Assembly: GCF_964340395.1 (NCBI RefSeq)
Contig: NC_135558.1
Location: forward strand, 21,999,564-22,063,563
DNA length: 64,000 nucleotides
Direction of reading: 5' to 3'
Source: Glandiceps talaboti
Lineage: Eukaryota > Hemichordata > Enteropneusta > Spengelidae
The notes below the pieces were generated by a model. The model was not told the DNA's origin, did no database searches, and saw only the letters and a list, made by a program, of their open reading frames with translations. Position 1 is the first letter of the stretch. Every line of letters begins with the position of its first letter. The position numbers and the translations under genes are program-made. Shown piece by piece: positions 12,203 through 25,335 of the stretch.

Positions 12203-14775
12203 CTACAATATATGTATTACACTAAAAACGTGTTGCTGATAATACATCACAAGCCCATTTATCACTCCATTAACCATATTATGCCATGTGTCAAATGGGT
12301 TTAATTTATGTGAGACATCATGTAGTTCTCCTATTAGCTCACACAATTTCTTCAACTGTACGTGAACGTATAATGACTGCACACTAAATTGTATTTTATG
12401 AGCAAAAGTGACATTTCGATGATTACTCCATTCCAGCAAATGTCATAAAATTAACACCAGACTGTGGAACTCGTGAGTCAAGTCAAATTTCATCGGCATA
12501 ATTTCCCATGCTTTCTTCAACTGAAAATTGTAATCGGCTGACCCAGCAGCACCCTTGTAGAGGTTTCTCGCCAGTAACTTCCGGCGGGGATAGTAAATTG
12601 GTTTTGAATTCGTTGTTGCATGTATGTTGATGGATTGCTTCTACTACAGTGTCAGTTTCAATGATTTCTAATATAATATGTGACCATGCATATCAGTAAA
12701 TCTTGGCCCAGACGACTAAACTGTAAATGAGACCTGTCTACTCCGATTGTCAACAATCAACGGCTCAAATATGGGTTTAAGTACTATCAAGCGTGCAATG
12801 CACAATGGACGATACTATGTTCCAGATATTGAAAGTAATGGTGACATAACAAGTCACAGTTTTGTGAGATTTAGAGTTGTAACCTCTGTTTATATTGTTT
12901 ATTTGCTTCCATATATGAGAATGAGAGATGAGATCCCTTACATATCTGCTCATATATCTATTCAACTGGAAATAAAGTTTGCAGTATGTATGATTTATAT
13001 ACGATCATTAGCAATATATTTATTTCATGGCAAGTAAAACGACTTTTAAATTCTACACACCGCTTATGCTAAATGAAACGGGAACTGAATACACTTCAAA
13101 ATACAAATCAGTAATTTTTATGAAAACTATTTTATGTCAACATTTCTCCCCAGCTATCGATTGTTTCAGTTCTACACTAGTGTCAACGAAGTGTTGATTA
13201 TCAAACAGTTCTATTCAATTAATTCAAATGTACTGTATGCAGTTTACATCTCATAGTGTAATCCACAGTCTCTCCACACTTTAATTAAGGTATATACGAC
13301 TTAAGGTTTATTGTCAATCTGGTTTGTAAGATATCACCACTAATTAGGAGCTTTTGTGATCATAACATGCACATATCACTTTGACCCTATATGATGACCC
13401 TTATCCATCAATGCCATGTCAATAGGGTAACAGACTCACATAGTTATCTCCTATTAAGTCTAGAGACACATATATACATCTGTGCTGCAATGCTTAGAAG
13501 ACATATATGATTTTAGGGTAAAAGAATGATGGTGGTGGAAAAACAACGTATGTTTAAAAGAAGGAAATCCCGTCGTACTACTATATTGAAATTGAAATTA
13601 ACAGTTGTTTAAATCACTTGGTAGTATTGTATCGTATAAGTAATGTCATTATCACATTCTTCGTCATCATGACGTTGGAAGTAGTTGTTTTCATATACAG
13701 ACATCGATTTTGATTCCCTTGTTGCAGCGCTACCGTTGTTAGGTAAACAATACAGTTATCGATGAAGAATAGAAGAAAGGCAATGTTATTCAGATACGAA
13801 ATCAACAATCAAGAATTAGTATAATTATCGCATATAGTTATCTCCATTTCAACCTATTATCTTTCCATTGCTCCCAATTTCTGAAAATTACCGCAAGTAA
13901 TTCTGTACAATTTGGCTATCGTCTCTGTATACAAACAAACAAATAAAAACATTCAGAATAATTCTATATTTCAAAGTGAAAATTCTGACAATATTTTCAA
14001 CATTTCGTGTGTATTCATTTCCATAAAAATATAACGTATTCTTAATAATAATGCAAACATTCCATATGGTAGACGTTTTCACTAAACTTGGACGAAATGA
14101 ACAATGAGGAAGTGTTAAACAAGGTGACTAAGAAATGAAACTTATCAAATACGTCTAGAAAACCTTTGCCTTAGAATTATTCTGCAATTCCCTTGGCTGC
14201 TTCTTCATTCAACACGAAAAAAAACCAGTTTGCATTTAAATGAGACAAAATACAACGTAGTTGAATTTGTACATTAACGTTTGACTGACTTATGGTACTT
14301 TGTATACTTAATCAACTTCTGGCTAGACTAGCCTTCCAGCAAAACGTTTTTTTTCCCTTTGCTGTCGATGGCATTCCAGGCTCTCTACAACACACTTTGT
14401 ATTGTATTAGCATTACATTACTGTAATTTCAGCAATCTATGCTGGCAATATATATACACTTATAATTATGGAATAATTTACATATAATAAGAAGTTAAGA
14501 TACCCGTATGTCTTATGTTGCATACGTACAGAGGCTTGTTGATCAAGACTATTGTTAGCAACGAGCTGATCATGTAATATTGTCTTGTGTCTTTTGTAAT
14601 TCCATTGCAAGAGAAGCGTTGCCATAGAAATTACATGCGCTCTGAATGACCAACATTTTGACTATACATCCGGGCTCTTGACTCTTAACTTCAGACTGGA
14701 ATCTAAAAGTATATGGAGTCTGTGGGTGATATCACTCAATTGCTGAAATCTGTACCGTTTGTGTGTCTGTGTGAG
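12203..14775. other. No gene seen
   Basis: AT-rich sequence. A short GC-richer patch near 12540-12600 has no open frame worth calling. Positions 14721-14750 hold one copy of a TGATATCACTCA repeat that returns at 15627 on the other side of the ribozyme cluster. Confidence 0.4.
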
Positions 14776-14803
14776 TATATATATATATATATATATATAT
14801 ATA
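14776..14803. repeat. (TA)n at left edge of ribozyme element
   Basis: Fourteen TA units end where the conserved linker ACTCGGTGAGTATCAATCTG begins. The same junction is seen at 33248. Confidence 0.95.
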
Positions 14804-14892
14804 ACTCGGTGAGTATCAATCTGCTATAAGACAGTGCTCTATACCGCAGTGGCAGAGCGTAATAGTTTTGGTAGTACTGGAACTCTTTCTTG

Positions 14893-14933
14893 GGTGTAAC
14901 TCGGAGTTTCACGCATATTGCGATCATCAGACA
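14893..14933 (-). ncRNA. Hammerhead ribozyme motif, minus strand
   Basis: Mirror image of the plus-strand motif. CTGATGA is the reverse complement of 14924-14930. Stem II CGCA/TGCG has an ATA loop, followed by GAAA, a 3-bp stem III (ACU/AGU with CCG loop) and cleavage nucleotide U at 14898. Stem I is only TGU/ACA (3 bp), so it should be weaker than the plus-strand fold. Confidence 0.55.
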
Positions 14934-14935
14934 GA

Positions 14936-14978
14936 GGTGTCTGATGATCGCAATATGCGTGAAACTCCGAGTTACACC
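14936..14978 (+). ncRNA. Hammerhead ribozyme motif, plus strand
   Basis: All core elements are in order. Stem I GGTGT (14936-14940) pairs with ACACC (14974-14978). The core CTGATGA is at 14941-14947. Stem II is CGCA (14949-14952) and TGCG (14956-14959) with an ATA loop, closed by a T-T mismatch where G-C is usual. GAA/A is at 14961-14964. Stem III is ACT (14964-14966) and AGT (14970-14972) with a CCG loop. The cleavage triplet is GTT with the cut predicted after 14973. This is a type I layout with a very short stem III, as in Penelope-like elements and retrozymes. Activity is inferred, and the T-T mismatch may reduce it. Confidence 0.65.
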
Positions 14979-15003
14979 CAAGAAAGAGTTCCAGTACTAC
15001 CAA

Positions 15004-15589
<586 letters not shown>

Positions 15590-15660
15590 TGATTTCGCTG
15601 AATGACTGCAGTCTCTTTTGATTCTCTGTGTGATATCACTCAGTGATTGAAGTCTATATA
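15590..15660. repeat. Flanking TGTGAT-TCRCTSA repeat, two units
   Basis: TGTGATTTCGCTGAATGACT and TGTGATATCACTCAGTGATT lie ~40 bp apart, each followed by a variant of GCAGTCT/GAAGTCT. A third related copy (GGTGATATCACTCAATTGCT) is at 14726, left of the ribozyme cluster, in the same orientation. The cluster therefore seems to have landed in, or brought along, a small tandem repeat. Confidence 0.5.
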
Positions 15661-16949
15661 CAACCACTACCATATTGTTGTTTACCCGATACATTATTTC
15701 AGATCGACTATTTACACCATAAGTGAACACTCCACTTAATCCTTTGATCATTTAATTAAGCAATGAATCTTTGATGGCATACACATTTTATTTGACCTAG
15801 AAATATATGAATAAATATGTCTAAGTGGGGGTTTCCTAAAATAGTGAAGAATCTTCGGAAGGCAATGATCTCACAAACAAGCAATATGCGTGGATGCTGA
15901 AAGGCACCTTCTGTGAAAACAGCATAAGCTGTCTGGACTGGCCGGGAGCAATTTCATGTAAAAAGGGTACTTTGTCAAGTCAACAAGTCCCACGGGTATT
16001 TCCATATATATGTCAGAACACTATTAGTACAGATTGAGCAAAGATGCAAGATACAGTAATATGTTATTGGTCATGTACGTGATCCGATTACGCTCTGATA
16101 CATTATCCAAGCTGTGGTAAAAAACATGATTTAGTAGCTTTTCTTAAAAAACAATGTCTTATGTCAGGAAATCGTTCAAGGCTGAAGGAACATTATTCCA
16201 TTTTTGATACATTACATTAGAAATCAGTCACAAGAGTTTCAGAGTTGGATATATTGAGCTACATTTTGTACTCTTCTAATGATGTTCATAAGATGAAGTC
16301 CCTCAAAGAAATACATCTGATTCTAACAATATGTTCTGTCTCTAACAGCTGGCTGACATGTTAAGAGGGGTCTATTGGCATTTGAGATATAACTCGAATA
16401 CATGTCTTCCAAGTGTATATTCCTGGAGGTTGGAAATTTAGCAGTAGATGTGCCGCACGTCATAATGCTTCGTGAGTTTATGAGCGATTATAGGTTTTAC
16501 GAAGAAAATTAAAGTGACCTTATAAAGAAGGTATAAAGAAGAACCGTGGGTGATGGTTGTAAGCAATCATTTCAACATGTCAATTTGTGGCGAAAACATA
16601 CATGTACAATGAATGCGTGTCAATCCATTCTATGCATATCTTCCAACTAGGTATACGTTCACGTGATTACATACGTTTGAAGATTGCAGGCTTGTCACGG
16701 TCGTATATACTTTAAAAGGGTTTCAAAATTATAGAAACTGTAAACATTCTTGCAACACATGTAATTTACCAAGTTAATTCAAATTGTCCGAGTTTCAAAA
16801 TAGAAAAACAAATCAAAATCTAATAAAATCTGTACATTCGTAAGATTCAGAATATTACAGTAACGTTTACATATACAGCACCAATTTGTAAACATTGTAT
16901 GTAAGCATTTTGATTACAAGAATGACAGTTAATTGTAAAAGTAGAGAAG
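15661..16949. other. No gene seen
   Basis: AT-rich unique-looking sequence. No convincing exon. Confidence 0.45.
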
Positions 16950-17010
16950 ATGGCGGAAAGAAAGTCGTGCTTTGATAGTTTTCTTCCATTTCTGAAGAAG
17001 ATATATCAAT
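16950..17010 (+). CDS. Candidate first coding exon
   Basis: The ATG sits in AGAAGATGGCGGAAAG, a good Kozak context and the AAGATGGCGG form often found at metazoan translation starts. The frame reads MAERKSCFDSFLPFLKKIYQ and meets a strong donor, AAT|GTGAGTAC, at 17011. The 61-nt exon would leave phase 1. If unspliced, the same frame runs on to a stop at 17135 (61 codons). I do not recognise the protein. No next exon was found downstream, where microsatellite begins at 17631, so this could be chance. Confidence 0.3.
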
Positions 17011-17135
17011 GTGAGTACTGGATAGCTGTACAAAATAAGAAATTAACAACACATGTGCAAAAGTGGTCCGGTTTATGTGAATTATTTAAGAACTTGTATC
17101 CTGTCTTTTCTTGCTTGAAATGTACCCCTTTGTGA

Positions 17136-17630
17136 GCCCAAATGAAAATAAAGAAACACATTCTAAATACAAACAAAACCCCACACAACCCACCCCCCAA
17201 CCCAAACAAAGAAACGAAAACAACAATTGCATACTTTGCATACTGTGCCACAACTCGTAGTGAAGAAGCAAATGGCATGTCAACATGTACTAAAACTATA
17301 GTAGAGGCAACAATTATCTATGTATAGTGCTGAATACGTAGGTCCATTCTGAAATTTATGGTGCTAATAATGAAAGTATTCTCGCTAAGTTTGACGATCA
17401 TTGTCATAAAAAAATCATCTGAATCATCACACATCGATGGGTGGTATTCAGATCTAACTACACAAATAAAACCCATTATATCTTGTGATGTGAATAATGA
17501 GAGAAGATTAAGAAGCTAAAGGAATGGGATGTGTTGAGAAAATCTTGCATTCAAAATATGTACCTTTGTAAAGCAAATCTATGAAAAGGGTGTAGGCCCA
17601 CTATGGCTGTATGCTTCTATCTCTTCTTTC
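17136..17630. other. No gene seen
   Basis: AT-rich sequence with a short CA/CCC-rich stretch near 17175-17205. Nothing supportable. Confidence 0.45.
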
Positions 17631-18012
17631 ATGTATGTATGTATGTATGTATGTATGTATGTATGTATGTATGTATGTATGTATGTATGTATGTATGTAT
17701 GTATGTATGTATGTATGTATGTATGTATGTATGTGTGTGTGTGTGTGTGTATGTGTGTGTGTGTATGTATGTATGTATGTATATGTGTGTGTATGTATGT
17801 ATGTATGTATGTATGTATGTATGTATGTATGTATGTATGTATGTATGTATGTATGTATGTATGCATGCATGCATGCATGCATGCATGCATGTATGTGTGT
17901 GTGTGTATGTATGTATGTATGTATGTATATGTGTGTGTATGTATGTATGTATGTATGTATGTATGTATGTATGTATGTATGTATGTATGTATGTATGTAT
18001 GTATGTATGTAT
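17631..18012. repeat. (ATGT)n microsatellite with GT and ATGC interruptions
   Basis: About 380 bp, mostly ATGT, with (GT)n blocks near 17732 and 17900 and six or more ATGC units near 17863-17890. All long frames here are products of the repeat. Confidence 0.98.
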
Positions 18013-18367
18013 TACCTTTAATTATAGCTATATCAGTATGCAATTTTACAATGTAGGTTAACCTCGTCCAATTCATGTGGTAAATCGGTGACAATTCTTG
18101 TTAAGATTTAATGTATACGGAAATTGGTCTAGCTAAAGAACAACATAACCTCCGTTGATGTAATTAGTATAATAGAGTATTTATATATTGTACATGTGTA
18201 TTGGAGTATAACGTCATCACTTAACGGCTGTGCAGTGATGGCTTCCAAAACATCACCACTTTACGGATATTGAGTGATGGTTTCTATAGAAGTGTATGCC
18301 ATCTTCCTCTTAATTTAAGAAAATAGCAATTGTCGACGTCACATCATGTATGTTTACTCCATTCCAA
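18013..18367. other. No gene seen
   Basis: A short ACATCACCACTT / GTCATCACTTAACGG near-duplication at about 18213-18275. Otherwise nothing. Confidence 0.45.
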
Positions 18368-19135
18368 TACATCGAATGTAGCAATAAAGGATTGCTAGGG
18401 AGACATCGAATGTAGCAATAAAGGATTGCTAGGGAGACATCGAAAGCAGAAATACGGAGGTATCGATTGTAGAAATGAAGGATTGCTAGGGAGACATCGA
18501 ATGTAGCAATAAAGGATTGCTAGGGAGACATCGAATGTAGCAATAAAGGATTGCTAGGGAGACATCGACAGTAGAAATACGGAGGTATCGATTGAAGAAA
18601 TGAAGGATTGCTAGGGAGTCATCGAAAGTAGAAATACGGAGGTATCGATTGTAGAAATGAGGGATTGCTAGGGAGACATCGAATGTAGAAATGAAGGATT
18701 GCTAGGGAGACATCGAAAGTAGAAATACGGAGGTATCGATTGTAGAAATGAAGGATTGCTAGGGAGTCATCGAAAGTAGAAATACGGAAGTATCGATTGT
18801 AGCAATAAAGGATTGCGCTAGGGAGACATCGAATGTAGCAATAGAGGATTGCTTGGGAGACATCGATTGTAGAAATGAAGGACTGCTAGGGAGTCATCGA
18901 AAGTAGAAATACGGAAGTATCGATTGTAGCAATGAAGGATTGCTAGGGAGAATATTGAATATACAAATATATGATGCATCTAATATACAAATAAGGAATT
19001 GCTTGGGATATATCGAATGTAGAAATGTAGGACTGCTAGGGAGACATCGAATGTAGAAATATGGCATTGCTAAGGATATATCAAATGTAGAAATAGGGGA
19101 CTGTTAGGTAGACATGGATTGTAATATATGGCATT
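18368..19135. repeat. ~34-bp minisatellite with alternating unit types
   Basis: Units combine GACATCGAATGTAGCAATAA + AGGATTGCTAGGGA (34 bp) with a shorter variant GAAAGTAGAAATACGGAGGT + ATCGATTGTAG. The two types alternate in a partly ordered way and decay towards 19135. Confidence 0.9.
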
Positions 19136-19154
19136 GCTAAGGGTATACCCCAAC

Positions 19155-20655
19155 ATAAACAATCATCACAATGACAAGTAGATATAGGCCTTATATGACC
19201 ACCAAACTAAACAATCATCACAATGACAAGTATATATAGGCCTATAGGCCTTATATGACCACCAAACTAAACAATCATCACAATGACAAGTAGATATAAG
19301 CCTTATATGACCACCAAACCAAACAATCATCAAAATGACAATTAGATATAGGCCTTATATGACCACCAAACCAAACAATCATCACAATGACAAGTAGAAA
19401 TAGGCCTTATATGACCACCAAACTAAACAATCATCACAATGACAAGTAGATATAGGCCTTATATGACCACCAAACCAAACAATCATCACAATGACAAGTA
19501 GATATAGCCCTTATATGACCACCAAACTAAACAATCATCACAATGACAAGTAGATATAGGCCTTATATGACCACCAAACCAAACAATCATCACAATGACA
19601 AGTAGATATAGCCCTTATATGACCACCAAACTAAACAATCATCACAATGACAAGTAGATATAGGCCTTATATGACCACCAAACCAAACAATCATCACAAT
19701 GACAAGTAGATATAGGCCTTATAAGACCACCAAACTAAACAATCATCACAATGACAAGTAGATATAGGCCTTATAAGACCACCAAACCAAACAATCATCA
19801 CAATGACAAGTAGATATAGGCCTTATATGACCACCAAACTAAACAATCATCACAATAACAAGTAGATATAGGCCTTATATGACCACCAAACCAAACAATC
19901 ATCGAAACAACAAGTAGATATAGGCCATATATGGCCACCAAATAAACCAATCATTGAAACAACAAGTAGATATAGGCCATATATGCCCACCAAATAAACC
20001 AATCATTGAAACAACAAGTAGATATAGGCCATATATGACCGAAACAACAAGTAGATATAGGCCATGCATGACCGAAACAACAAGTAGATATAGGCCATAT
20101 ATGACCGAAACAACAAGTAGATATAGGCCATATATGACCGAAACAACAAGTAGATATAGGCCATGCATGACCACCAAATAAACAATCATCACAATAACAA
20201 GTAGATATAGGCCTTATATGACCACCAAACCAAACAATCATCGAAACAACAAGTAGATATAGGCCATATATGCCCACCAAATAAACCAATCATTGAAACA
20301 ACAAGTAGATATAGGCCATATATGCCCACCAAATAAACCAATCATTGAAACAACAAGTAGATATAGGCCATATATGGCCACCAAATAAACCAATCATTGA
20401 AACAACAAGTAGATATAGGCCATATATGACCGAAACAACAAGTAGATATAGGCCATGCATGACCACCAAATAAACCAATCATCGAAACAACAAGTAGATA
20501 TTGGCCATATATGGCCACCAAAGAAACCAATCATTGAAACAACAAGTAGATATAGGCCATATATGACCACCAAACTAAACAATCATCACAATGACACGTA
20601 GATATAGGCCTTATATGCCCACCAAATAAACCAATCATTGAAACAACAAGTAGAT
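19155..20655. repeat. 52-bp minisatellite changing to 52/33-bp variants
   Basis: Left part (19155-19905): about 15 units of AAACAATCATCACAATGACA + AGTAGATATAGGCCTTATAT + GACCACCAAACT. Right part (19905-20655): a variant with CATTGAAACAACAAG and GGCCATATATG, including five tandem 33-bp units (about 20008-20165) that lack the CCAAATAAACCAATCATT section. Some left-type units reappear near 20190 and 20570. Open frames across it reflect the 33-bp period. Confidence 0.95.
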
Positions 20656-21965
20656 GAATAAAACAAGTAAAATATAACAACATATATACTCATTAACAGG
20701 TTTAGTATGATTACGATAATGGGGGAAACAAATGAGAAATTTAAACTTGTGTGAATGTTAGAAACCGACCGTTGACCTGAATGGAACAGGGCTGCGCTGA
20801 CTGATTTGTCAATATCGTATGGCCAATTGTTATAACAGTAAATAAATGTTGCCAGCCTTGAATTCAGACACCCATGTCAAAAATCCATATTTAGGCATGA
20901 TTTCTGAATTATTATAAACATCCATGTCATTGAATTCATTGCACAAATTAGCAACATTTAAATCAAGTCATTTCGGGTCAATAAACTTTACTGACTGTGT
21001 ATTGTGAAAATAATCGATTTCTGCCTCGCCATAAATTTCAACGATTTTGTGACATTTTCCGAATTTTAAGAGACCGCAACAGGTAAAACTAAGCACCATG
21101 TGAAGCATCAAACAATGTCTATGAAACTGACTCCATCACCAAATGGGGTAGCTCAATCAACCGTCAAGTAATCGCTGTGTCTCAGCTCCTGTCACGAAAT
21201 GAATGCACAATGAAAGCAATGAAGTGGCTCGATGTGCGCAATTTACCCACGCTGTATGTGATCGAAATGACAGAGCAGAGCGAGGTCTCATACTTCTCTC
21301 GGGGGGAATAAACATTTCAGTATACAGCAGTGGCTTTTCAGTGATTCGTATTTTACCCAATGTCCGTCGTAATCAAAGTCGTACTGAAATATATCCCCTC
21401 TAGGTCACTGCCACGTTATGGTACATTTGTATCTTGGCGGTATGGCATGTTTCCACAACCTTATGTAAAACTAATATTAATTCATTTACGTGACTGTACT
21501 AATTCTTTCATATACAATCTTTCAAATTAACCTAGATCAAAATAAAATGACGGAGTTTGACCTTAAGATGATATGAACGTTCATTAACGGTCAATAAAAG
21601 TGCTCCGTGTAGGTTATCGCTTTAACAATAAAAACGATGTAGCGCTAAATTCAGGCACAAGATCATGGAAGGGTTTGGTGCTTTTCAACTCTAATAAATA
21701 CCACACGTAGCATTGGCAATTACAAAACCTTTGCATTGTTCCTTCAATGTTAAATTACTATCAGACTAAAATGAGATGTTTTTGTCTGACTAGGCAGTTA
21801 ACGTAGTAACATCTATTGAATCACACACGTCAGTACGTACAGAGACAATATCAACTATTACAAAGGCACTACATCGCATGTTTAAGGTCCCTTGCCAAAA
21901 CATTCCCTTCCTTTGATCAAATCTGATGTACTGCCCTATTGAAAATAAACAGACAAATTGTTTAC
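20656..21965. other. No certain gene; GC-richer patch 21150-21420
   Basis: Mostly AT-rich. Positions 21150-21420 are richer in CpG and open on both strands for ~66 codons (plus from 21203, minus from 21360). Neither frame is recognisable or has a clear splice pair, so I leave it uncalled. Confidence 0.4.
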
Positions 21966-22111
21966 CTGCGGGTCGAGATGCGAGGCTGATTACCCATTGC
22001 TTCGTCACAAATGGAACAAGACCACCATAGGTTGCGAGCACAGATACGAAGCCAAGGCTTTGACCACTTATCGTTCACAAGAAGGTGATAGTGGCGGTTT
22101 TGATTAGCCAT
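21966..22111 (-). CDS. Candidate exon, two plausible frames
   Basis: The minus strand has a strong donor, CCCGCAG|GTAAAC, at 21966/21965. From an ATG at 22111 (context TCCATGG) the frame is open for 48 codons, starting MANQNRHYHLLVNDKWSKPW, and ends in phase 2 at the donor. In another frame, after a possible acceptor AG at 22067, the same DNA reads GQSLGFVSVLATYGGLVPF and then VTKQWVISLASRPA, a hydrophobic membrane-like stretch. That frame also stays open past the donor to 21790. I cannot name either product. The donor and composition support an exon, but the frame is undecided. Confidence 0.3.
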
Positions 22112-23880
22112 GGACATATCGCCTAGTCAAACTAACTACACAAGTCGCGTTTTACTACGTGCTGTGACTCTCAAATACCTTCCTTAGGATTGCTGGCAAT
22201 CTGTGTAAGCCTGGGACAGTATTATCAAGCCAGTAAACATCTACATCAAATCAGTATCATCACAGATGTTGTTGACAGCTTGCTGGAAGTATCATGAAAC
22301 TTGTCTCTGAAGAAATCTTCCCAACCCAGATTGCACATGGACAATATTCCTTCCAAATGAGCTGGTACCTAAATTTCAGTAGTGCAACAACCTCACAATG
22401 TAGGAGTATTAAGCAACTTCTTGTCAAGAACTATATCAACCCGTTCTTGAAGCGCATGCGCTTTTATATGAACCAATTACGGTAGTGGCGAGTTACAGTG
22501 AGCGCCCATCGGTTTAATAACACGCTGATCGCCAAACAAAAGAATCAGAACAGTGATTAATCGATTTACAGTCGTATTGCTGTTAGGCGAGAACCCCAGA
22601 ATATTATGAAAATGCTGTATATAATATATTTATAGAAGTTCCGTTTATTTTGTTGTCTAAAACGGGAATATGTATATAGTTTCAGCAAGATATGGAATCC
22701 AATGCACTATCGTAATGACGTGTTGTTGAAATCACCTGAGGTATTGGCCTTATTTAGTAGAAAGTATTTGACCTGTCTATCAGTGATATAAACCCATGAC
22801 AATCTAAATAATGGAAACTCTTGGCTACGAAACATTAACTGGCGAGTTCACCGTATAGTGTATTTGGTGTTAACTTGAGGGCGTTGGTTACTTCACAATT
22901 TTAATGCAATATTGGTAGTTAATGATAAGTGTACAGTTTGAGCGATAACTTCCCCACCCCTTTGTGCTGTCTGAAATCAGACAGTCTTAAACCGATCTAA
23001 ATACGATTGTAATTTATTTACTGTAGTCTTTGTGCGGATGCTATTAACAAGGCTTTATGTCTATATTTTAGAGCTTCCAAATACTAGTAATACTACTGTT
23101 CGAACCTTGAAAATCATCTCCTGGGTTGAATAACCCAACTCTGTCCCCCACCACTGATGAAATAGCAAAACAAAACCAACAACTCCGGAAGCAGCGTGCG
23201 TAGAGGACGCCAACTACATGTGAAATATGACCAATGACAGTTTTATACATACTAAAATAAGGCATAGTTAAGATTTATTGTTAAACACTTGATTACATTA
23301 CATTTCTTATTGGACATACACATTAATTTACCACGGAAATATAGTTGTATACTGCGCATGCGCCTTTTCTATGTTTACACAGACTCAAACATTGGCAATT
23401 CAAAGTTGACTGGGAAATTCCTTCGTGAACGAGGGTGAAGATATAGCGGCTGGGAACCTATCGAACTCAATTACGAAGAGTTTGCGCCTCGAAAGTATAC
23501 GAGAGCAAACCCGTGGAAATAAGTCGTATTAGCTGACAAATGTCACCAATATGGTATTTTGATTGACTGTGCTGCAGATATTTCATATTTACAATCTTTA
23601 GGGTTTTATATCATTCAGTCACAGTGTTTATCAATAATCTCACAAGTTCATTAGTTTCTCTACTTATAACGAGACTCAAATCTGATGCATTAAGTAAACA
23701 AAAACCCATCTTAATTGTTTATTCCATTGTAACATTCTTTATCAAACTGAAGACTGAAAGACAAATAGCCAAACATCTTGATCAAATATTGATGACTTTG
23801 ATGTTATGCAACGAAATCATACCGTAGTTTAAAACAAGCATTACTTGTACTAGTAGGGGGAAGGCGTCACGCGGATTAAT
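22112..23880. other. No gene seen
   Basis: AT-rich. A ~40-codon open stretch near 23420-23530 (frame NEGEDIAAGNLSNS...) lacks good splice sites and was not called. Confidence 0.4.
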
Positions 23881-23962
23881 ATCTTAAATACCGCTCTGCT
23901 TATCGAGCACTGACTCACCCACTCATCGCCATCACCGTGATAAGATGAACAGATATTTCTTC

Positions 23963-23964
<2 letters not shown>

Positions 23965-24047
<83 letters not shown>

Positions 24048-24050
24048 TAA

Positions 24051-24094
<44 letters not shown>

Positions 24095-24132
24095 CATACT
24101 GTGTATATATATGTATATATATATACACAGTA

Positions 24133-24216
<84 letters not shown>
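23965..24216. repeat. (TA)n with AAATAT block and central palindrome
   Basis: (TA)n at 23965-24042, an (AAATAT)n-type block to ~24065, (TA)n to 24093, an inverted repeat CATACTGTGTATATATAT (24095-24112) against 24115-24134, then (TA)n again. It would extrude as a cruciform easily. Confidence 0.95.
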
Positions 24217-24255
24217 CATAAAAATGAGAGACGAGTTTGATATTACATTATGGAT

Positions 24256-24297
24256 TTACACTACGGACCGTTTCACCAGAAGGATCGTCGGGTGTAA
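24256..24297 (-). ncRNA. Degenerate hammerhead ribozyme motif
   Basis: On the minus strand, stem I TTACAC (24297-24292) pairs with GTGTAA (24261-24256), 6 bp. The core reads CCGACGA instead of CTGATGA. Stem II is CC/GG with a TTCT loop and the same T-T mismatch seen in the 14.9 and 33.4 kb motifs. GAA and A follow, stem III is ACG/CGT with a GTC loop, and the cleavage triplet is GTA. Both core changes are T to C. The first (position 4) should abolish cleavage, so this is probably a fossil. Confidence 0.5.
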
Positions 24298-24349
24298 TAG
24301 TAGGGTGTAATAGTAGTCGTTGGCTTTACATTCTGCTTTATGTACATAA

Positions 24350-25335
24350 CTTATGCGTGTTCATACTAGCTAATTCATAGTTTCTGTGGAACACACAGTA
24401 TGCAAGTCAATTCATAATACAGTGTCTATGGATCACACACTATGCAAGCTAATTCGTAGTATCTATGGAACACACACTATGCAAGCCAATTCATAGTATC
24501 TATGGAACACACAGTATGCTATGCAAGCCAATTTATAGTGTTTGTGGAACACACACACACGTATGCAAGCCAATTCATAGTACAGTGTCTATGGAACACA
24601 CACTATACAAGCCTGTTCATAGTGTATATGGAACACACGCTATGTAAGCCAATTCATAGTGTCTATGGAACACACAGTATGCTATGCAAGCCAATAATTC
24701 ATAGTGTCTATGGAACACACACGTATGCAAGCCAATTCATAGTACAGTGTCTATGAAACACACACTATGCAAGCCAATTCATAGTATCTATGGAACACAC
24801 AGTATGCTATGCAAGCCAATTTATAGTGTCTATGGAACACACAGTATGCTATGCAAGCCAATTTATAGTGTCTATGGAACACACAGTATGCTATGCAAGC
24901 CAATTTATAGTGTCTATGGAACACACAGTATGCTATGCAAGCCAATTCATAGTATCTATGGAACACACAGTATGCTATGCAAGCCAATTTATAGTGTCTA
25001 TGGAACACACACTATGCCAGCCAATTCATAGTACAGTGTCTATGGACCATACATATATGCAGGCCAATTCCTAGTGTCTATGGAACACACACACTATGCA
25101 AGCGATTTCATAGTGCCGATGGAACACACACTGAGCAAGTTAAATCATAGTGTCTATGGAACACACAGTATGCAATGCTAGCAAAGTCATAGTGTCTTTG
25201 GAACACACCATGCAAGCCAATCCACAGTGTATATGGAACACACCAATCAAGCCAACTCACATACTATGCAAGGCGATTCATTGTGTCTATGGAACACACA
25301 GTATGTTATGCAAGCTAATTCATAATCAAAGTTTT
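24350..25335. repeat. 37/42-bp minisatellite
   Basis: About 24 units of CTATGGAACACACAGTATGC + TATGCAAGCCAATTTATAGT + GT (42 bp). Shorter units lack the extra GCTAT. The most homogeneous run is 24785-25010, and both ends are decayed. Confidence 0.95.

Larger units (their letters stand above)
23891..24300 (-). mobile_element. Third ribozyme-type element, decayed, minus orientation
   Basis: Read on the minus strand: a degenerate hammerhead (24297-24256), a linker, (TA)n, a short palindrome, more (TA)n, another linker and then AGTGCTCGATAAGCAGAGCGG (23911-23891). The order ribozyme, (TA)n, AGTGCTC...GAGCG matches the other loci, but the sequence between is different, so it is a third subfamily. 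Confidence 0.5.
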
